In this document: positions 21,090-32,672 of the stretch, one piece after another
Numbering within the stretch: position 1 is the stretch's first letter
Layout of the letters: each line of letters starts with the position of its first letter
Source: Engraulis encrasicolus
Taxonomy: Eukaryota > Chordata > Actinopteri > Clupeiformes > Engraulidae
Assembly: GCF_034702125.1 (NCBI RefSeq)
Contig: NC_085873.1
Coordinates: 46,045,925 to 46,109,924, forward strand
DNA: 64,000 nucleotides
Direction of reading: 5' to 3'
The notes under the pieces: generated by a model
The model's database searches: none
Told to the model about the DNA's origin: nothing
Seen by the model: the letters and a program-made list of their open reading frames with translations, nothing else
Program-made: the position numbers and the translations under genes

Positions 21090-21255
21090 CTAGACATCGG
21101 CTACGAGAGCTCCAGGTAGGCACCACGTCTGGGCATTTCGTAGGGTTACGTGGCGAACCATCGAAGATCCTATGAGGACTGTTGATGGTCGCCGGGGTTC
21201 TGAATGGGCAGGCTGCTCTCGGGTGATTTGCCTGGGGGTAGCGAGGGTCCGGCGG

Positions 21256-21681
21256 CTACTGGGTCGCATTCAGTAGAGGCTTGGGCACCTGGTGGGAGGG
21301 GGGGACAGGGTCAGTTTCTGCATCGGTGACTGTGTCTAGTACAGAAAAACGATTGCTAGTCTCTAGAGGTGGTGAACATTTCTGCAGTACTCCCCTGCCG
21401 CCGTTAACCACGTCCGTCCAGCTACGATGCGCGATGGCAGTGGAGCACGTTGGATTTGGGGGAGACCTCAGCTGCTGTTTGCTGGGGAGAAAAGATAGTG
21501 TAGTTAGGTTGGCGCTAGTATTACTGGTTTGGTGTTTCAATGTGGTGTTATGGGATTTTATGACTATCTCGCAACGTAGCCGACGAATGTCACTTCTATG
21601 TGCTTCAATCGTCATGTTGGCTTTGGCTAGTCTTTCATTAGCATTAGCTAGATCACTGCAGGCGCAGGTAGAGTTGGCCAT
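21256..21681 (-). pseudogene. LINE ORF1 N-terminal part (helical)
   Basis: The frame starts MANSTCACSDLANANERLAK with a short helical, coiled-coil-like stretch, then a Ser/Thr/Pro-rich linker with RSWTDVV. It precedes the esterase part on the same strand and is best read as the N-terminus of ORF1. No zinc knuckle is visible. Confidence 0.55.
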
Positions 21682-22242
21682 AATTAGGTCTGCGGATGCA
21701 GCAGAAAAGGTTATTTTTGCGAGATAGTTGGTGTAGTGTTGTAAAATTGACTATGAGGTGAGGCGAAACTAAAGCCGAGTAGGGCTCGGCACGAAAAAAG
21801 TTATGTAGGCTAGCCTGGTGGAAAGCAAAAATCTATTTGGATGGTGGGGAGGTTAGCCTATGTGTTTATGTTGTTGTAAGAGTGAGAACAAGGTAACGCA
21901 AAAGTAACACAACAGCGATTCAGTTGTTTGTAGTTGTAAATTCAGACAAAAATGTAGGAGAAAAACGAGAAGAAACTTAATTTCATCTGAGTAGCTCCTC
22001 GACGGGAATAGCTTGATCCGGGAAGGATTGAAGGACGGTGCGCAAGTCAAACTTGTCGGAAAATAAACAACGATGAGGTGCGTGCGTGCCAGCGAGCAGG
22101 GGCGCAGATAGCTTTTAAAAACTGGGGGGGGGACATTTTCACAACCAACCGTCCGTCAGACGGGGTGGGGGAGAAACCTTGTGTGTGTTTCATTTTCAAT
22201 ATGACCTGAGGTTCAACTGTAATGTTCAATAAATGTACCGGT

Positions 22243-22518
22243 CAGTGACGTGCAGTGAAGGGTATGGTAGGGTAGGCAGTAAATATAGAATATATATCTA
22301 TTTATATATATATATTAACGGTGGGTTCGGTCCTCCCCCAGAAAATTTTTTATTTCTTAGATGCAATTTCCTGCATTTTAACCAAATCTGGAGAGTCACT
22401 ATCAGCTAAAAACTTTTACAAAAGACTAAAAACTTTGAACAAATAGTCCCCTTTCATGCAGATCTGAAATGTAACGTGTGTGTTTGTGTGTGTGTGTGTG
22501 TGAGTGTGTGTGTGTGTG

Positions 22519-22557
<39 letters not shown>

Positions 22558-24611
22558 GTGTGTGTGTGTGTGTGTGTGAGTGTGTGTGAGTGTGAGTGTG
22601 TGTGAGAGAGAGAGAGAGAGGGGGGCCTTATGCCACAAGGTATGTAGGCCTATTCACATAAACATGCTGATATGGTCTTTAATGTGCAACAAATTAGTAG
22701 GCCTATGTTTCTCTAAATACTGTAAATATAAAGTAGGCTATAAGATGCCATCAGTGCTTAACCACCACAGCTCTAATAACTAAATAAGTAAATAGGCTAC
22801 ACTATTTAGACATTTGGACATTGTCAGTAGACCTAAATCTGAAACAATAAGTGAAAACATAATTTCAATTTCTTGAAAAGGCCAGCTACACTTATTTGTT
22901 TTGCCAAATTGCCAAATTAGCTCCAGGACCCATACTTTGTACACCTTTAAGGACCTGTAGGCCTACATTTTACAATAATAATTTAGAAAGCTACAACATT
23001 TTGGGGGAAAAGCTTTAACTTTTGGCTTTCTTGGCAGTTGATTTTGTTGCTCTTCTGTTTATTCTGTTGCAAATGCCAGGGTGTTTCACATGGATGGAGG
23101 GTGGCACAGTGTAGCCTACTTTTGAAGATAAAATGTCTAGTTCACCAACTGTGAATCACACCATAGCATGTGAGGGGGAAACGATTTACATTTAGCAATA
23201 AACCAACCTAGGTAACAGCTCCTGCTTCACTGCCGCGTTTTGTGCTGATAATCAAACACTCACAGACAAGAAGGAAAGTAGGCAAGGGGGCGGATTGCTT
23301 GGAAAACATGACCCGTGCATTCAGACAGTATCGAGTAAACCAACAAAACCACTTCTGAGACTCATTCTTGTGCGTGATAGTATTCTCAAACACTTCAGCT
23401 ACGGTTGTGCAAGGTGTTTCAAATTAAGTCAATTTGTGAGTGCGGAAGCACTCCGAGAAACCATCCCCAGTCAATCGTCCTGTTCCACGTTGATCTCGAC
23501 TCGCACACCGCGCACTTCAAAAGAACGCAGCTGCACTTGCTAACAGGCTCCACACAACTCACGCATTGCGTAGTCATCATCATAATAAATTAGGGAAATG
23601 GAGTCATGTCGTACGCTCAAAAAACAATCTCGCGTCCATAATAACACACACACGGTCTATTCATGTCCACCACCGCACAACCAATCTTCAATGTCAACAC
23701 CCTGACAAACGGTGACAACAAAAGGCACCACGAAAAAACTTGAGCATGTTCATGTTAAAAGGCTACCCACAGCATAATAATTAGATGAATCTTACCTTAA
23801 AGCAGAATCACAAGTAGGCTGTGTTTTTCATGCAAGCTAGTTCCATTAAAAGCCCGGGGTGGTTGACATGATGAAGACATTTTGTCCCAGTGCAAACTTG
23901 AAGCTGCTACCCATCTGATGTTGAATATTTCCACAATGCAGCGATTGCAAACGGCTCAGCTGTCTGTCACTTGAACCGTCTTTCTTGCTACTTCTCGGCA
24001 TTTTTTAAAATAATAAAGACAAAAAGCCAAAGACTGCCATGTTTTCTTTCCGATACGGCTAGAGATTTGAACAAGCCTTGCCTTGCTAGTTGTTGCTATC
24101 ATAGCTGCCTGTAGGGCAGAAATTGGCTACTACCTGAATTGTAACAATTTTTCATTTTGGGCGCTGTGATTGGCTCACATACTCCCGCCACAGAGTAAAG
24201 GCTCTGCTTTTAGTCCCATTGACAAGCTATGTGACAACTTAATACGCATGCGCAAACTTCTACATTGACAGCATTGAAGGCAGGGTAGGCAGAGGAAAAG
24301 CGAGCCTTACCGGGCTGCCTGGCTGGCATTCGAAAGCTCTGCTTTCAGCCTGTCTCTGCTACCAGCCGGGACTGCGCGTTGCCACGGCAACCTGCCCAAG
24401 CCTGAGCGCTTTGCTTCGTGCGATTACTTAGGTTTTTGATCGTTGTCCTGTGTATACTGTACTTTAAACAGCTCATAATTTATGCTGAATCAATGTTATT
24501 GTTGTGTAGGCCTGTGTGAACTCTGAAGAATATTTTTTTAAACACGTGTTTTAAGACATTTATCCCAGGGTAGGCACTGCCTACCCTGCCTACCCTGACC
24601 GCACGTCTCTG
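22243..24611. mobile_element. hAT-like non-autonomous element, 2369 bp, perfect 8-bp target duplication
   Basis: The left end is CAGTGACGTGCAGTGAAGGG; the right end on the - strand is CAGAGACGTGCGGTCAGGGT, both followed by GTAGGCAG phrases. GTACCGGT flanks both sides exactly (22235-22242 and 24612-24619). CAG ends with 8-bp duplications define hAT. There is no transposase frame; the interior carries a TG/GA microsatellite. Confidence 0.85.
22477..22622. repeat. TG microsatellite with GA end
   Basis: About 120 bases of TG units with scattered interruptions, then about 15 bases of GA. It lies inside the hAT-like element. Apparent open frames across it come only from the repeat. Confidence 0.95.
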
Positions 24612-24781
24612 GTACCGGTACGTATGAGGGCACAGTGAAATTTATTTTAATTGTTTGTTGTGGTAAAAGTATCAGTGTCGGTACTAAGTATAGGCAAGTA
24701 CAGACATGAATACTTGCTGTATTGGTTTTCAAAAAAGTGGTGCAATCGGTGCATCATGAAGTATCTCAAATTCAAGCTATA

Positions 24782-26400
24782 CAGTGCCCTCCATTATTAT
24801 TGGCACCCCTGGTTAAGATGTGTTTTTTAGCTTCCAATTATTATTATTATTTTCTAAATAATATGGGACCTTAATGGAAAAAAAGAGAAAAATCCAACCT
24901 TCAATACAAGTGCATTTATTCAGTGGGGAAAAAATCCCACATAAAGAAATAATTATTTGACATCAAATAATGTGTATCACAATTATTAGCACCCCTGTTG
25001 TTAATATTTTGTACAACCCCCTTTTGCCAACAAAACAGCACATAATCTTCTCCTATAATGTTTCACAAGATGGGAAAAGACAGAAAGAGGGATCTTCAGC
25101 CATTTCTCTTTGCAGAATCTCTCTAAGTCATCCAGAGACCTGGGTCCTCTCCTCTGTACTCTCCTCTTCAGCTCACCCCACAGGTTCTCAATGGGGTTGA
25201 GGTCTGGGGACTGAGATGGCCATGGGAGGAGCTTGATTTTGTGTCTGGTGAACCATTTCTGTGTAGATTTGGCCATATGTTTAGGGTCATTGTCCTGCTG
25301 AAAGACCCAGTGACGACCCATCTTCAGCTTTCGGGCAGAGGGCAACAGATTTTGATTTAAAATGTCCTGGTATTTCAAAGCATTCATGATGCCATGCACC
25401 CTAACAAGGTTCCCAGGGCCTTTGGAAGCGAAACAGCCCCACAGCATCACTGACCCACCCCCATACTTCACAGTGGGTATGAGGTGCTTTTCAGCATGCG
25501 CATCTTTCGTGGCACGCCAGACCCACTTAGAGTGTTTGTTGCCAAAAAGCTCAATCTTGGTCTCATCTGACCAAAGCACACGGTCCCAGTTGAAGCCCCA
25601 ATACCACTTGGCGAACTCCAGACGTTTGCGTTTATGATTGTGGGTGAGGAAAGGTTTTCTCCGTGCATGCCTCCCAAACAGCTTGTTGGCGTGTAGACAG
25701 CGCCTGATGGTTGATGGTTGACACTTTGTGACCCCAGGATGCTACCATTTGTTGTAATTCTGTAACAGTGAGCTTTGGAGATCTTTTGATTTCTCTTACC
25801 ATCCTCCTCACTGTGCGTGGTGGCAAAATAAACTTGGGTCCTCGTCCAGGCTTGTTTACCACTGTTCCAGTTGTTTTGAACTTCTTAATTATTCCTCTCA
25901 CAGTGGATATGGGCAGCTGCAGTTGAGTGGCAATCTTCTTGTAGCCTCTGCCTGAGCTGTGAAGGTCGACGCACATCTGCCTTACTTGTATGCTGTGTTC
26001 CTTTGTCTTTCCCATGTTTAAGAGTGGATAAGAGAAATGGCCTCGGTGTCACGTCATATTTATACCCCAGGGAAACAGGAAGTGATGAATTACTAATTAA
26101 ATGTTCCTACATACTCTGGTAAACTTTGTAAACTACTGTAGAAATGACAGAAATGCTTCAATTATATTTATTTCCTGGGAATTGTTAAGGGTGCCAATAA
26201 TTGTGGAACAGGTGATTTAATGAAAAAGAATTATTTTTTAGTCAGGGATTTTTTTTATTTTCCTACAATTCATTTGAGTTGAAGGCTACATTTTCCTAAA
26301 TTTTTCAGTGTGACAGTATTCTTCTGCAATAAACACTGAATTTATTTTAAGGCTTTTAACACATCTCAACCAGGGGTGCCAATAATTATGGAGGGCACTG
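24782..26400 (-). mobile_element. Tc1/mariner element, near full length, TA flanks
   Basis: Terminal inverted repeats CAGTGCCCTCCATTATTATT and (right end, - strand) CAGTGCCCTCCATAATTATT continue into GGCACCCCTGGTT. TA flanks both sides (24780-24781 and 26401-26402). The 1619-bp length is normal for Tc1. The transposase lies on the - strand in two frames. Confidence 0.95.
25001..26015 (-). pseudogene. Tc1 transposase, split by a frameshift
   Basis: The N-terminal piece (26015-25632) starts MGKTKEHSIQVRQMCVDLHS with the paired-type helix-turn-helix region and GRGPKFILPPRT, the usual GRPR-like hook region. The C-terminal piece (25579-25001) has LWSDETKIELFG (first Asp), VFQQDNDPKHMA (second Asp) and DLNPIENLWGELKRR (Glu), so the DDE triad is complete, and ends CTKY. 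The frames change between about 25730 and 25580, and a short part is unreadable, so the copy is inactive as it stands. Confidence 0.92.
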
Positions 26401-26402
26401 TA

Positions 26403-26948
26403 GTTATGGCTCTTCCTGAATCCCTAATGTAAATGATCTTAGTTGATCAGAAAACTAAGACTGGAGATATTGTATCTCTGTAGGATAATGACATATTTCC
26501 TGTGGTGGTTTGCAATGGCATACCTTCACAACTCAGTCTATAATTACAGTGTAATTGAGTGGTTCTTGGAATTTACAAGTTAAGTGATTGTCGACCATTC
26601 TCGATGCCATGGTGGGGTTATCATTACGTTCTTGGGAAGTCTGCTTCCGATAGGATAGGAGTAATAGGAGACCACTGTACAATGCTTGTAGGACAGATTA
26701 ATGTTGATTCACTATTGAAAAGCTTAATGCACTCTAAAAAGAGAATTTCTTTTCACAAACCTACGAAGGCAAAACATCTTTTTCTGAACACTAGCCTCTA
26801 TTAGAAACAAAGTGACTAGAGCACAATTCTAAAAGTTATTCAAAGGTTAAGAAAAAAAGAAGTGGTAGTTTCGCCAGAAATGCTCCATTCCATATACTGT
26901 GTAGCAGGGACAAAGCAAATATCAGGCTTTATCAGTGTTTCTTTACAC
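26403..26948. other. No feature recognised
   Basis: Mixed sequence between the Tc1 element and the next hAT-like MITE. An 81-codon open frame (26559-26804) has no recognisable domain. Confidence 0.3.
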
Positions 26949-27576
26949 CAGGGGTGGGGAACCTTTTCCATTTGAGGGGCCACTTTAAATTCATCTGAGG
27001 GCTGTACTATCAACACAAACTAGGATTTCCCCCTGCACTTTAGTCCTATATTGAAGGCAGCCACCTTTACGGTAGACCCCACCTTCAATAGGTCCCCTGA
27101 ATAGAACGTTATTGTATTGCAAATGTATTTTCTAAAAGTCCTTTACAAAATATGTCATATTTCATGTGAAGCTGCATAACACCAAAATTATATCGGGGGC
27201 CGGATAAAACTAGCCTGGTTCTCATGGGTTGTTGCCAACCATCTGGAACATTGTCAATTACTTAGCTCTGGAAAGGCGTGGGTGTGTTCAAAACAGCTCG
27301 AACCTGATTTGAGAATTAAAATGTTTTTTTTTTTTTTTAAATCACGTACTACTTCCACCAGTGACTTGTATATACCCCGCCCCGCGATTCGGATTGAACA
27401 GGCTGTGAAAATTTCTGATTCCGTTGGGGCTTGTGACGTGTCCAAGATTTCCAGACCCTCGTGCGAGCTCACAAAGTTGAGCAGAAATGCACGAAGGCTC
27501 TGCGTGAGAGCAACTCTAGGATAAAACGGTCTCAAGGACCGCAAACAGCCCTCGAGACATAGGTTCCCCACCCCTG
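26949..27576. mobile_element. hAT-like MITE, 628 bp
   Basis: Both ends read CAGGGGTGGGGAACCT when viewed inward. The flanking 8-mers are CTTTACAC and CTTTAGCC, equal at six of eight positions. CAGGGGTGGG ends are typical of hAT elements of several vertebrates. No transposase frame is present. Confidence 0.75.
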
Positions 27577-27685
27577 CTTTAGCCGTTATCTACATCTTCA
27601 ATGAATGATGAAACCCTCCCCATGAAGTCAGTGTCTTATGGGGTTTTCAAACAAATACTGTCATGTACTCATTAAAGGTGCATCA

Positions 27686-28210
27686 TGCAACTAGAAGTAC
27701 TCAGAGAGTTCAGACCTCCGCCAAGGAAGCTGCTTGATAGAACATTTGACTGTGTTACACCTTGAGTCTTTCTGCCTTCTTCTTGTGGAGTTAGAAACTG
27801 GAATGTTTTGTCCTGCAATTCTATTTCGGTCACTAGGGGCGTCTAGATTTACTGTATAGTAACCAGTTAGCCACCAACTGGTCTCATAGGACTCAATGTT
27901 AACTGCTTGCTTGGAGGTAACATTTGCACGGCCATACCCAGAGAACAGTTGAAAATATAGGAGAACAGTAAAAACATATTATTTAACTCAAGGGGAGGTG
28001 TGAAATAAGCCAATTTCCAAAAATGGGACAGTATCACTTTAAAAATGTCCTGGTTCCGGTTTGTGATCCGGATCACCACCAGAATTGAATCACTTATTCT
28101 TTGGGTCATTATCAACAACTCATCCAAATCTGTTCAAAACTTTTGGAGTTATCCTGCAGACAAACAGACAAACCAATGTAACCGAAAACTTTACCTCCTT
28201 TGCGGAGGTA
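27686..28210. repeat. Dispersed repeat with CCTCCGCCAAGG and GACAAACAGACAAACC phrases
   Basis: It matches 29495-29555 plus 30113-30290 in order: CTAGAA...CAGAGAG, CC(A/G)CCAAGGAAG, TTGATAGAAC, GTGGAGTTAGAAACTGGAA, GAGTTAT, AGACAAACCAA. It ends 46 bases before the first recognisable exon of gene B, so the repeat may have replaced or moved the upstream part of the gene. Confidence 0.55.
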
Positions 28211-28256
28211 ACAATTATGACACTTTTGATTTTAAAAAAGTTTTTTTTTCTTTCAG

Positions 28257-28310
28257 TGGCTGAGATTGATGACAGCGAAAAAAAGGAAGCGGCTGGCAGC
28301 TGGAGATTTG
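28257..28310 (+). CDS. Gene B small exon 3 copy (18 codons)
   Basis: The acceptor TTTCTTTCAG ends at 28256 and the donor GTAGAA starts at 28311. It is open in phase 1 and encodes VAEIDDS...AAGSWRFG, matching 4069-4125 with one codon less. The following 96-base intron is also recognisably homologous (TTTTGTTAAT near the donor). It is the first recognisable exon of this gene copy. Confidence 0.55.
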
Positions 28311-28406
28311 GTAGAAACATACTTTTGTTAATCTGATCACAGAAAAATAACATTTCGTATTGTAAAAAATGTTTATTTGGGTTGATGTTGTTCACAGGGC
28401 GTTCAG

Positions 28407-28466
28407 TTCACAGGGTACTCTCATCAGCACCAACTGTTCTTGGTTCAGCAACAAGCCTTATTGGTT
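28407..28466 (+). CDS. Gene B small exon 4 copy (20 codons)
   Basis: The acceptor GTTCAG ends at 28406 and the donor GTGAGT starts at 28467. Length and phase equal those of 4219-4278, and the 20 codons are open (VHRVLSSAPTVLGSATSLIG). Conservation of frame in this exon contrasts with the breaks further down. Confidence 0.55.
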
Positions 28467-28520
28467 GTGAGTAAGCTTATTTTTCTATTTGTAAGTTTTC
28501 CTGCTGGTATACCTAAGTCC

Positions 28521-28700
28521 TCAATTCTGGGATTTTGGAAGTTGTACATGAATGATCTGAATGCCCGAAGTAAAAAAAAAAGCCAAATCTGCATCTGCTA
28601 AATTGGCATATTTCCCAATTTTAGATGAATTTTGGATATTTTTCGAAGAATTGGGAAATATGCCCATTGAGTAGATGCAGATTTAGCAGTTTCGGGTAGG
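28521..28700. repeat. Hairpin-forming repeat
   Basis: GAAATATGCCCATTGAGTAG and its neighbours at 28655-28690 pair with 28585-28615 (CAAATCTGCATCTGCTAAAT), giving an inverted repeat of about 55 bases around a short loop, bracketed by CCCGAAG and TTTCGGG. This is a small foldback element or hairpin. No function can be assigned. Confidence 0.6.
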
Positions 28701-28912
28701 TACCTGGGGGTGGTGGTGGGACGGTTTATGTATGTTCATATGAGGTGGGTATAGATGGGGGTGGGGGGTTCTTAAGGGGAAACATTTCAACCCAACTGAC
28801 TGTGACTTTGCAATTTTGCAAATAGCCAATAAAAAGATTTATCAAAAAAGTTCCTGTCCCATCCTCTAAAATGCCAGTGTGCCGCTACCCACACCCACAA
28901 ACCTGGGGTGCA

Positions 28913-29029
28913 TTTTTCAAAGTGCACCCCAGTTAGCTATGTTAGCTTTGTTGTTTGAGATGCAATTTCCCATTGGTAACTGCCCAAGTTGCTAACCGGC
29001 TAAAAACGACACCTTTGAGAAATGCACCC
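28913..29029. mobile_element. Short MITE with GGGTGCATTTYTCAAA ends
   Basis: The left end GGGTGCATTTTTCAAAG and the right end (on the - strand GGGTGCATTTCTCAAAGGTG) form inverted repeats around about 85 bp with TTAGCTA/AACCGGCTA phrases. The end motif resembles GGCATTTCTCAAAAC of the MITE at 1902. Confidence 0.6.
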
Positions 29030-29113
29030 GTTTGGTTAAGCTAACCAAGGCAACACTGAATTTTCTAAGCAAGAGGCTTTGGCAGGAACTCCAGTTCTTG
29101 TCTTGTCTTTGTC

Positions 29114-29475
29114 TTAAAGGGACACTGTGCAGGAAATGGTCAAAAAGGGTACTGCAACTATGCTGCTCATTGAAACTGGGCTGCCTATTGCCAATTTTCA
29201 TCTTTACATGAAAGTTTACTAAGTATTAAACAAATATTTTCTAGTGTGGTCCAAGTACAGTCATTTTTGCAGCTAAAAATGGCTATTTTTGGAAATTCAA
29301 AATGGCGGACCATGGAGAAGATCCCCCTTTTCATGTATGAAAAATGCCATTTTTCCAGTCAATGTGAATACTTAGAATTGTGTTGGTAAGTATTCATGAA
29401 AAAGGTAACATTAGTGAATGGGCAGCATGAATTCTGGAAATAAACAACTACAAATCTCACACAGTGTCCCTTTAA
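29114..29475. mobile_element. TTAA-flanked MITE, 362 bp
   Basis: It starts TTAAAGGGACACTGTGCAGG and ends CACAGTGTCCCTTTAA, so the TTAA site and a 16-bp inverted repeat are present at both edges. TTAA targets point to piggyBac or Kolobok. There is no ORF. Confidence 0.75.
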
Positions 29476-29494
29476 AAAAAAAAAAAAAACAGAT

Positions 29495-30290
29495 TAAACT
29501 AGAAATGCACACAGAGAGTGAAGACCTCCACCAAGGAAGTTGTTTGATAGAACTGTAAGTACACGATTATTTTTCTGCACTATCCTATCTGCACATGCCC
29601 ACCACGCAAGGCTACACGATCCGGACGTGGAGCATTGTCGTCCTTCGTTTCGCTACCTGTAAGGACCCTGAAAGTCTATCTATGATTAATTCCATCTTTA
29701 TTGTGAATTGGACTATTTGTCAAGATGCTGACAAAACGCACTTCATGTCTGATCAATATGCCTCTGCCATCTTTGACTGATGGCCACGTCAATGTCTGGT
29801 TAATCTTTAGGCTAACTTAGAAAATGACAATTTTCCTTAGACCTAGGCCTATACCACAGGACACCATCATATAATATTACCAGTATTTCCCACATTTATA
29901 ACATTATGTGGTGTAGAAACCATGACAAAATGCCATGTAGCCTCGGCTACCTGAATAAAACAAATCTTACAGACTGGCCTTTAGTAAAACAACACTAACA
30001 AATCAGCTTTTAGCGAAAAGAAGGGCAACATTGCTCCACGAATCCGAATCGTGCAGCCTTTCGTGGTGTGCATGTGCAGATAGGATAGTACAGAATAATA
30101 ATGGTGTACTTATTTGACTATGTTACAGCCCATTTTTTTTCAAGTCTTTCAGCTTTGTTTTTGTGGAGTTAGAAACTGGAAGGTCAAATTTTGCCCTAAC
30201 TTTTGTGCATAACTTTTTTGAGTTATTCTGCTGACAGACAGACAAACCAACGTGACCAAAAACATAACACCCTTGGCAGAAGTAACTAAT
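29495..30290. repeat. Second copy of the 27686-28210 repeat, split by a MITE
   Basis: 29495-29555 and 30113-30290 together match 27686-28210. The 557-bp insertion at 29556-30112 falls between GATAGAACTG and TTTGACTATG, where the other copy reads GATAGAACATTTGACTG without interruption. Confidence 0.6.
29556..30112. mobile_element. Inverted-repeat MITE with TAAGTACAC ends, 557 bp
   Basis: The left TAAGTACACGATTATT is followed by CTGCACTATCCTATCTGCAC; the right end on the - strand is TAAGTACACCATTATT followed by CTGTACTATCCTATCTGCAC. Inverted repeats run for about 70 bases. The 27.7-kb copy gives the empty site. TA at both edges would fit a Tc1/mariner-type MITE, but this is not certain. Confidence 0.7.
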
Positions 30291-30493
30291 AACTACAGTT
30301 CTGTCATGTCCATTAAAGTCAAGAAACACAGGACAAAAAGTTCTGAATGCAATTTCTGTACTGAATAGTTATGAATTAGATGTGGTAGTATGGCTCTTTT
30401 CAGAGTAGTCCCCTGGTTTTCCATGAGCACCAAGTAAAACCTCAGGGGAATTCAGGGGACAGCAGCAGCGTAGGGAATGCTCACCCAATTTAA

Positions 30494-31075
30494 CCCATGT
30501 AAGGTGTTTGGGTCCTTTTGACCACTTTTTCATTATTGTGCTTGAAAAAAATAGTATCGGTTATTATTCACACAGAGATTTACTGGCGTTGGCTCATTTT
30601 CTGTGAAGAACATGAATCCCCCGCTGCACATTTCTATTACACAGGAGGAGTTCCAGGGTGTTTTTGACGTGTATCATTTTGGATGACATATACACCAATA
30701 TTTTCTAAACTCATTGATACAATACTGGTCACATGTGACCGACACAAGGCAGAGGGCGAATAATGTGGAAAATGGAGTGCAGACTTTGTTCAGTCTTCCA
30801 GTTGTGTATCAGTGTTGCAACCTTTCGCGAGAAGAGCACTATTGGTTCAATCCGAGAGCTTGGATTGAGTTTACTCATTTACTTCATGGTCTCCCTGTCT
30901 TTCTCTCTGTGTATCTCTCACCCTCAAAAACATGTGTACACAGAAATTCATAAGCAGGATGAAGGGAACGTGGGCGTGAATATGAGCTATGATTTTTATC
31001 CTTTTTAAAAATTATTATTTCTATATGTCAAAAAGACCCCAACACCTTGTAACAAAAACACCAACCTTACAAGGG
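30494..31075. mobile_element. piggyBac-like MITE, 582 bp
   Basis: The left edge is TTAA then CCCATGTAAGGTGTTTGGGT; the right edge on the - strand is CTAA then CCCTTGTAAGG. A CCC... terminus next to TTAA is typical of piggyBac, and the CCTTGT..GGTGTT..GGGTC style is common in fish copies. The interior has no transposase frame. Confidence 0.65.
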
Positions 31076-31090
31076 TTAGGAGAACATATA

Positions 31091-32670
31091 CAGTCCAATA
31101 TGTATTTGTTGATCCCTTGCTGATTTTGTTGGTTTGCCTACTAACAAAAACATGATCAGTCAATAAATGTTAATTCTAAATATGTATTCTAATATGGAGA
31201 GACAGAATAGCAAAATGAAAATCCAGGAATTAACTTAAGAGAATATATATTAATTTATTTCCATTTCATCGAGCAAAATAAGTATTTGATCCCCTGCCAA
31301 CTGATTACAGTTCCGGGCCCACAGACCAGATGGGCACTTCCGATCAACTTGTCATCTGAATTAAAGACACCTGTACATACTAACATGCATAAAAGACACA
31401 TTGAATCAGCGGAATCAGTCCATAGTACGAGTGAATCAGTCACACTCCAACCTCACCAGCATGGGGAAGACCAAAGAGCGGTCAAATGATATCAGGGACA
31501 AGATTTTAGACCTGAACAAAGATTAAATGGGCTGCAAAGCCACAAGAAAGAGACTGGGTATTAATGACCCAGCTGTTGATGCATTTCTTCCAAAATGTGA
31601 GGAATACAAAATGACTATCCATCAGCCTGTCTGGGGTTCTATACAATATTTGACCTTTTGTAGGGATCCAATAATCATGAGAACAGAAAGAAAGCACCCT
31701 AGACCTGTACGGGATGAACTAGACAATGATATCAAAGCTACTGGGACCAAAATCACTGAGAAAACTACTGGTAGCACTTAATGCCACAGAGGTTTAAAAT
31801 CCTGTAGCGCACACATGGTACCTCTACTTTAGAACCCACCTGAGGTTTGCCAGCGGACATCAGACTGGTTTAGGATATGATAAGGAGGTGCTGTAGTCAG
31901 ATGACACCAAAATCAAGCTGGTTGGCATTAACACAATTCAATGTGCTTTGAGAAAGAGTACTGCTGTCTATGATCCCAAGAACACCCTCCTCACCATCAT
32001 GCATGAAAGTGGTATCATTGTGGTTTGAGGGTGTTTGTCTGGCCAAGGCACAGGACAACTTCACATCGTCAACAAATGGATGGAGGGAGACATGTAATGT
32101 GCAATCCTGAGTGCAAACGTCCTTCCCTCCACCACTACACTGAAGGGTGGGCCATTATTTGATCTCCCCACATGACAATAATACACAACATACAGTCAAA
32201 GCAACGAAGGAGTGGCTCAATAAGAAGCATATTAAAGTCGTGAAGTGGCCTAGACAGTCTCCAAATATTAACCCTATGGAGAGAACTGAACCTCCCATTT
32301 GCCAAGCTACAGCCACAAACTATTAATATTTTAGAGATAATCTGCAAAGAAAAATGGGCAAAAATATTTTCTATATGCACAAACATTGTCATCAACTGAA
32401 AGAAGCATCTGACCTCAGTGCTAGACAACTAGGGCTTTGCCACAAAGCACTTTATCTTCTTTAGCTAGAGGGGTCAAATACTTATTTGCCTAAATAAAAT
32501 ACAAATAAATTAAAATATATTATTTTAAGTTATTTTCCGGAATTTCTTTTTGATAATCTGTCTCTCCATGTTTGAATACATATTATCATAAATTTATAGA
32601 CTGATCATGTCTTTATTAGTGGGCAAACCGGCAAAATCAGCAAGGGATCAAATACATATTGGCCTCACTG
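31091..32670 (+). mobile_element. Second Tc1/mariner element, heavily decayed
   Basis: Inverted ends CCAATATGTATTTG...GATCCCTTGCTGATTTTG are present on both sides, with TA flanks at 31089-31090 and 32671-32672. The transposase start is readable on the + strand near 31461 (MGKTKERSNDIRDKILDLNK) but stops soon after, and only short fragments follow. The length (1580 bp) is normal for Tc1. Confidence 0.88.
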
Positions 32671-32672
32671 TA

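Larger units (their letters stand above)
17764..22040 (-). mobile_element. Decayed L2/CR1-clade LINE retrotransposon
   Basis: Reading on the - strand gives, in order: an ORF1-like N-terminal part (21681-21256), an SGNH esterase-like part (21089-20691), an apurinic endonuclease (20606-19188), and reverse transcriptase in broken pieces (19110-17764). ORF1 esterase plus APE-type endonuclease plus this RT is the layout of CR1/L2-group LINEs. At least three frame breaks interrupt the ORFs, so the copy is dead. The 5' edge near 22040 is approximate, and the 3' tail does not show the ATT repeat seen at 60545. Confidence 0.85.
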
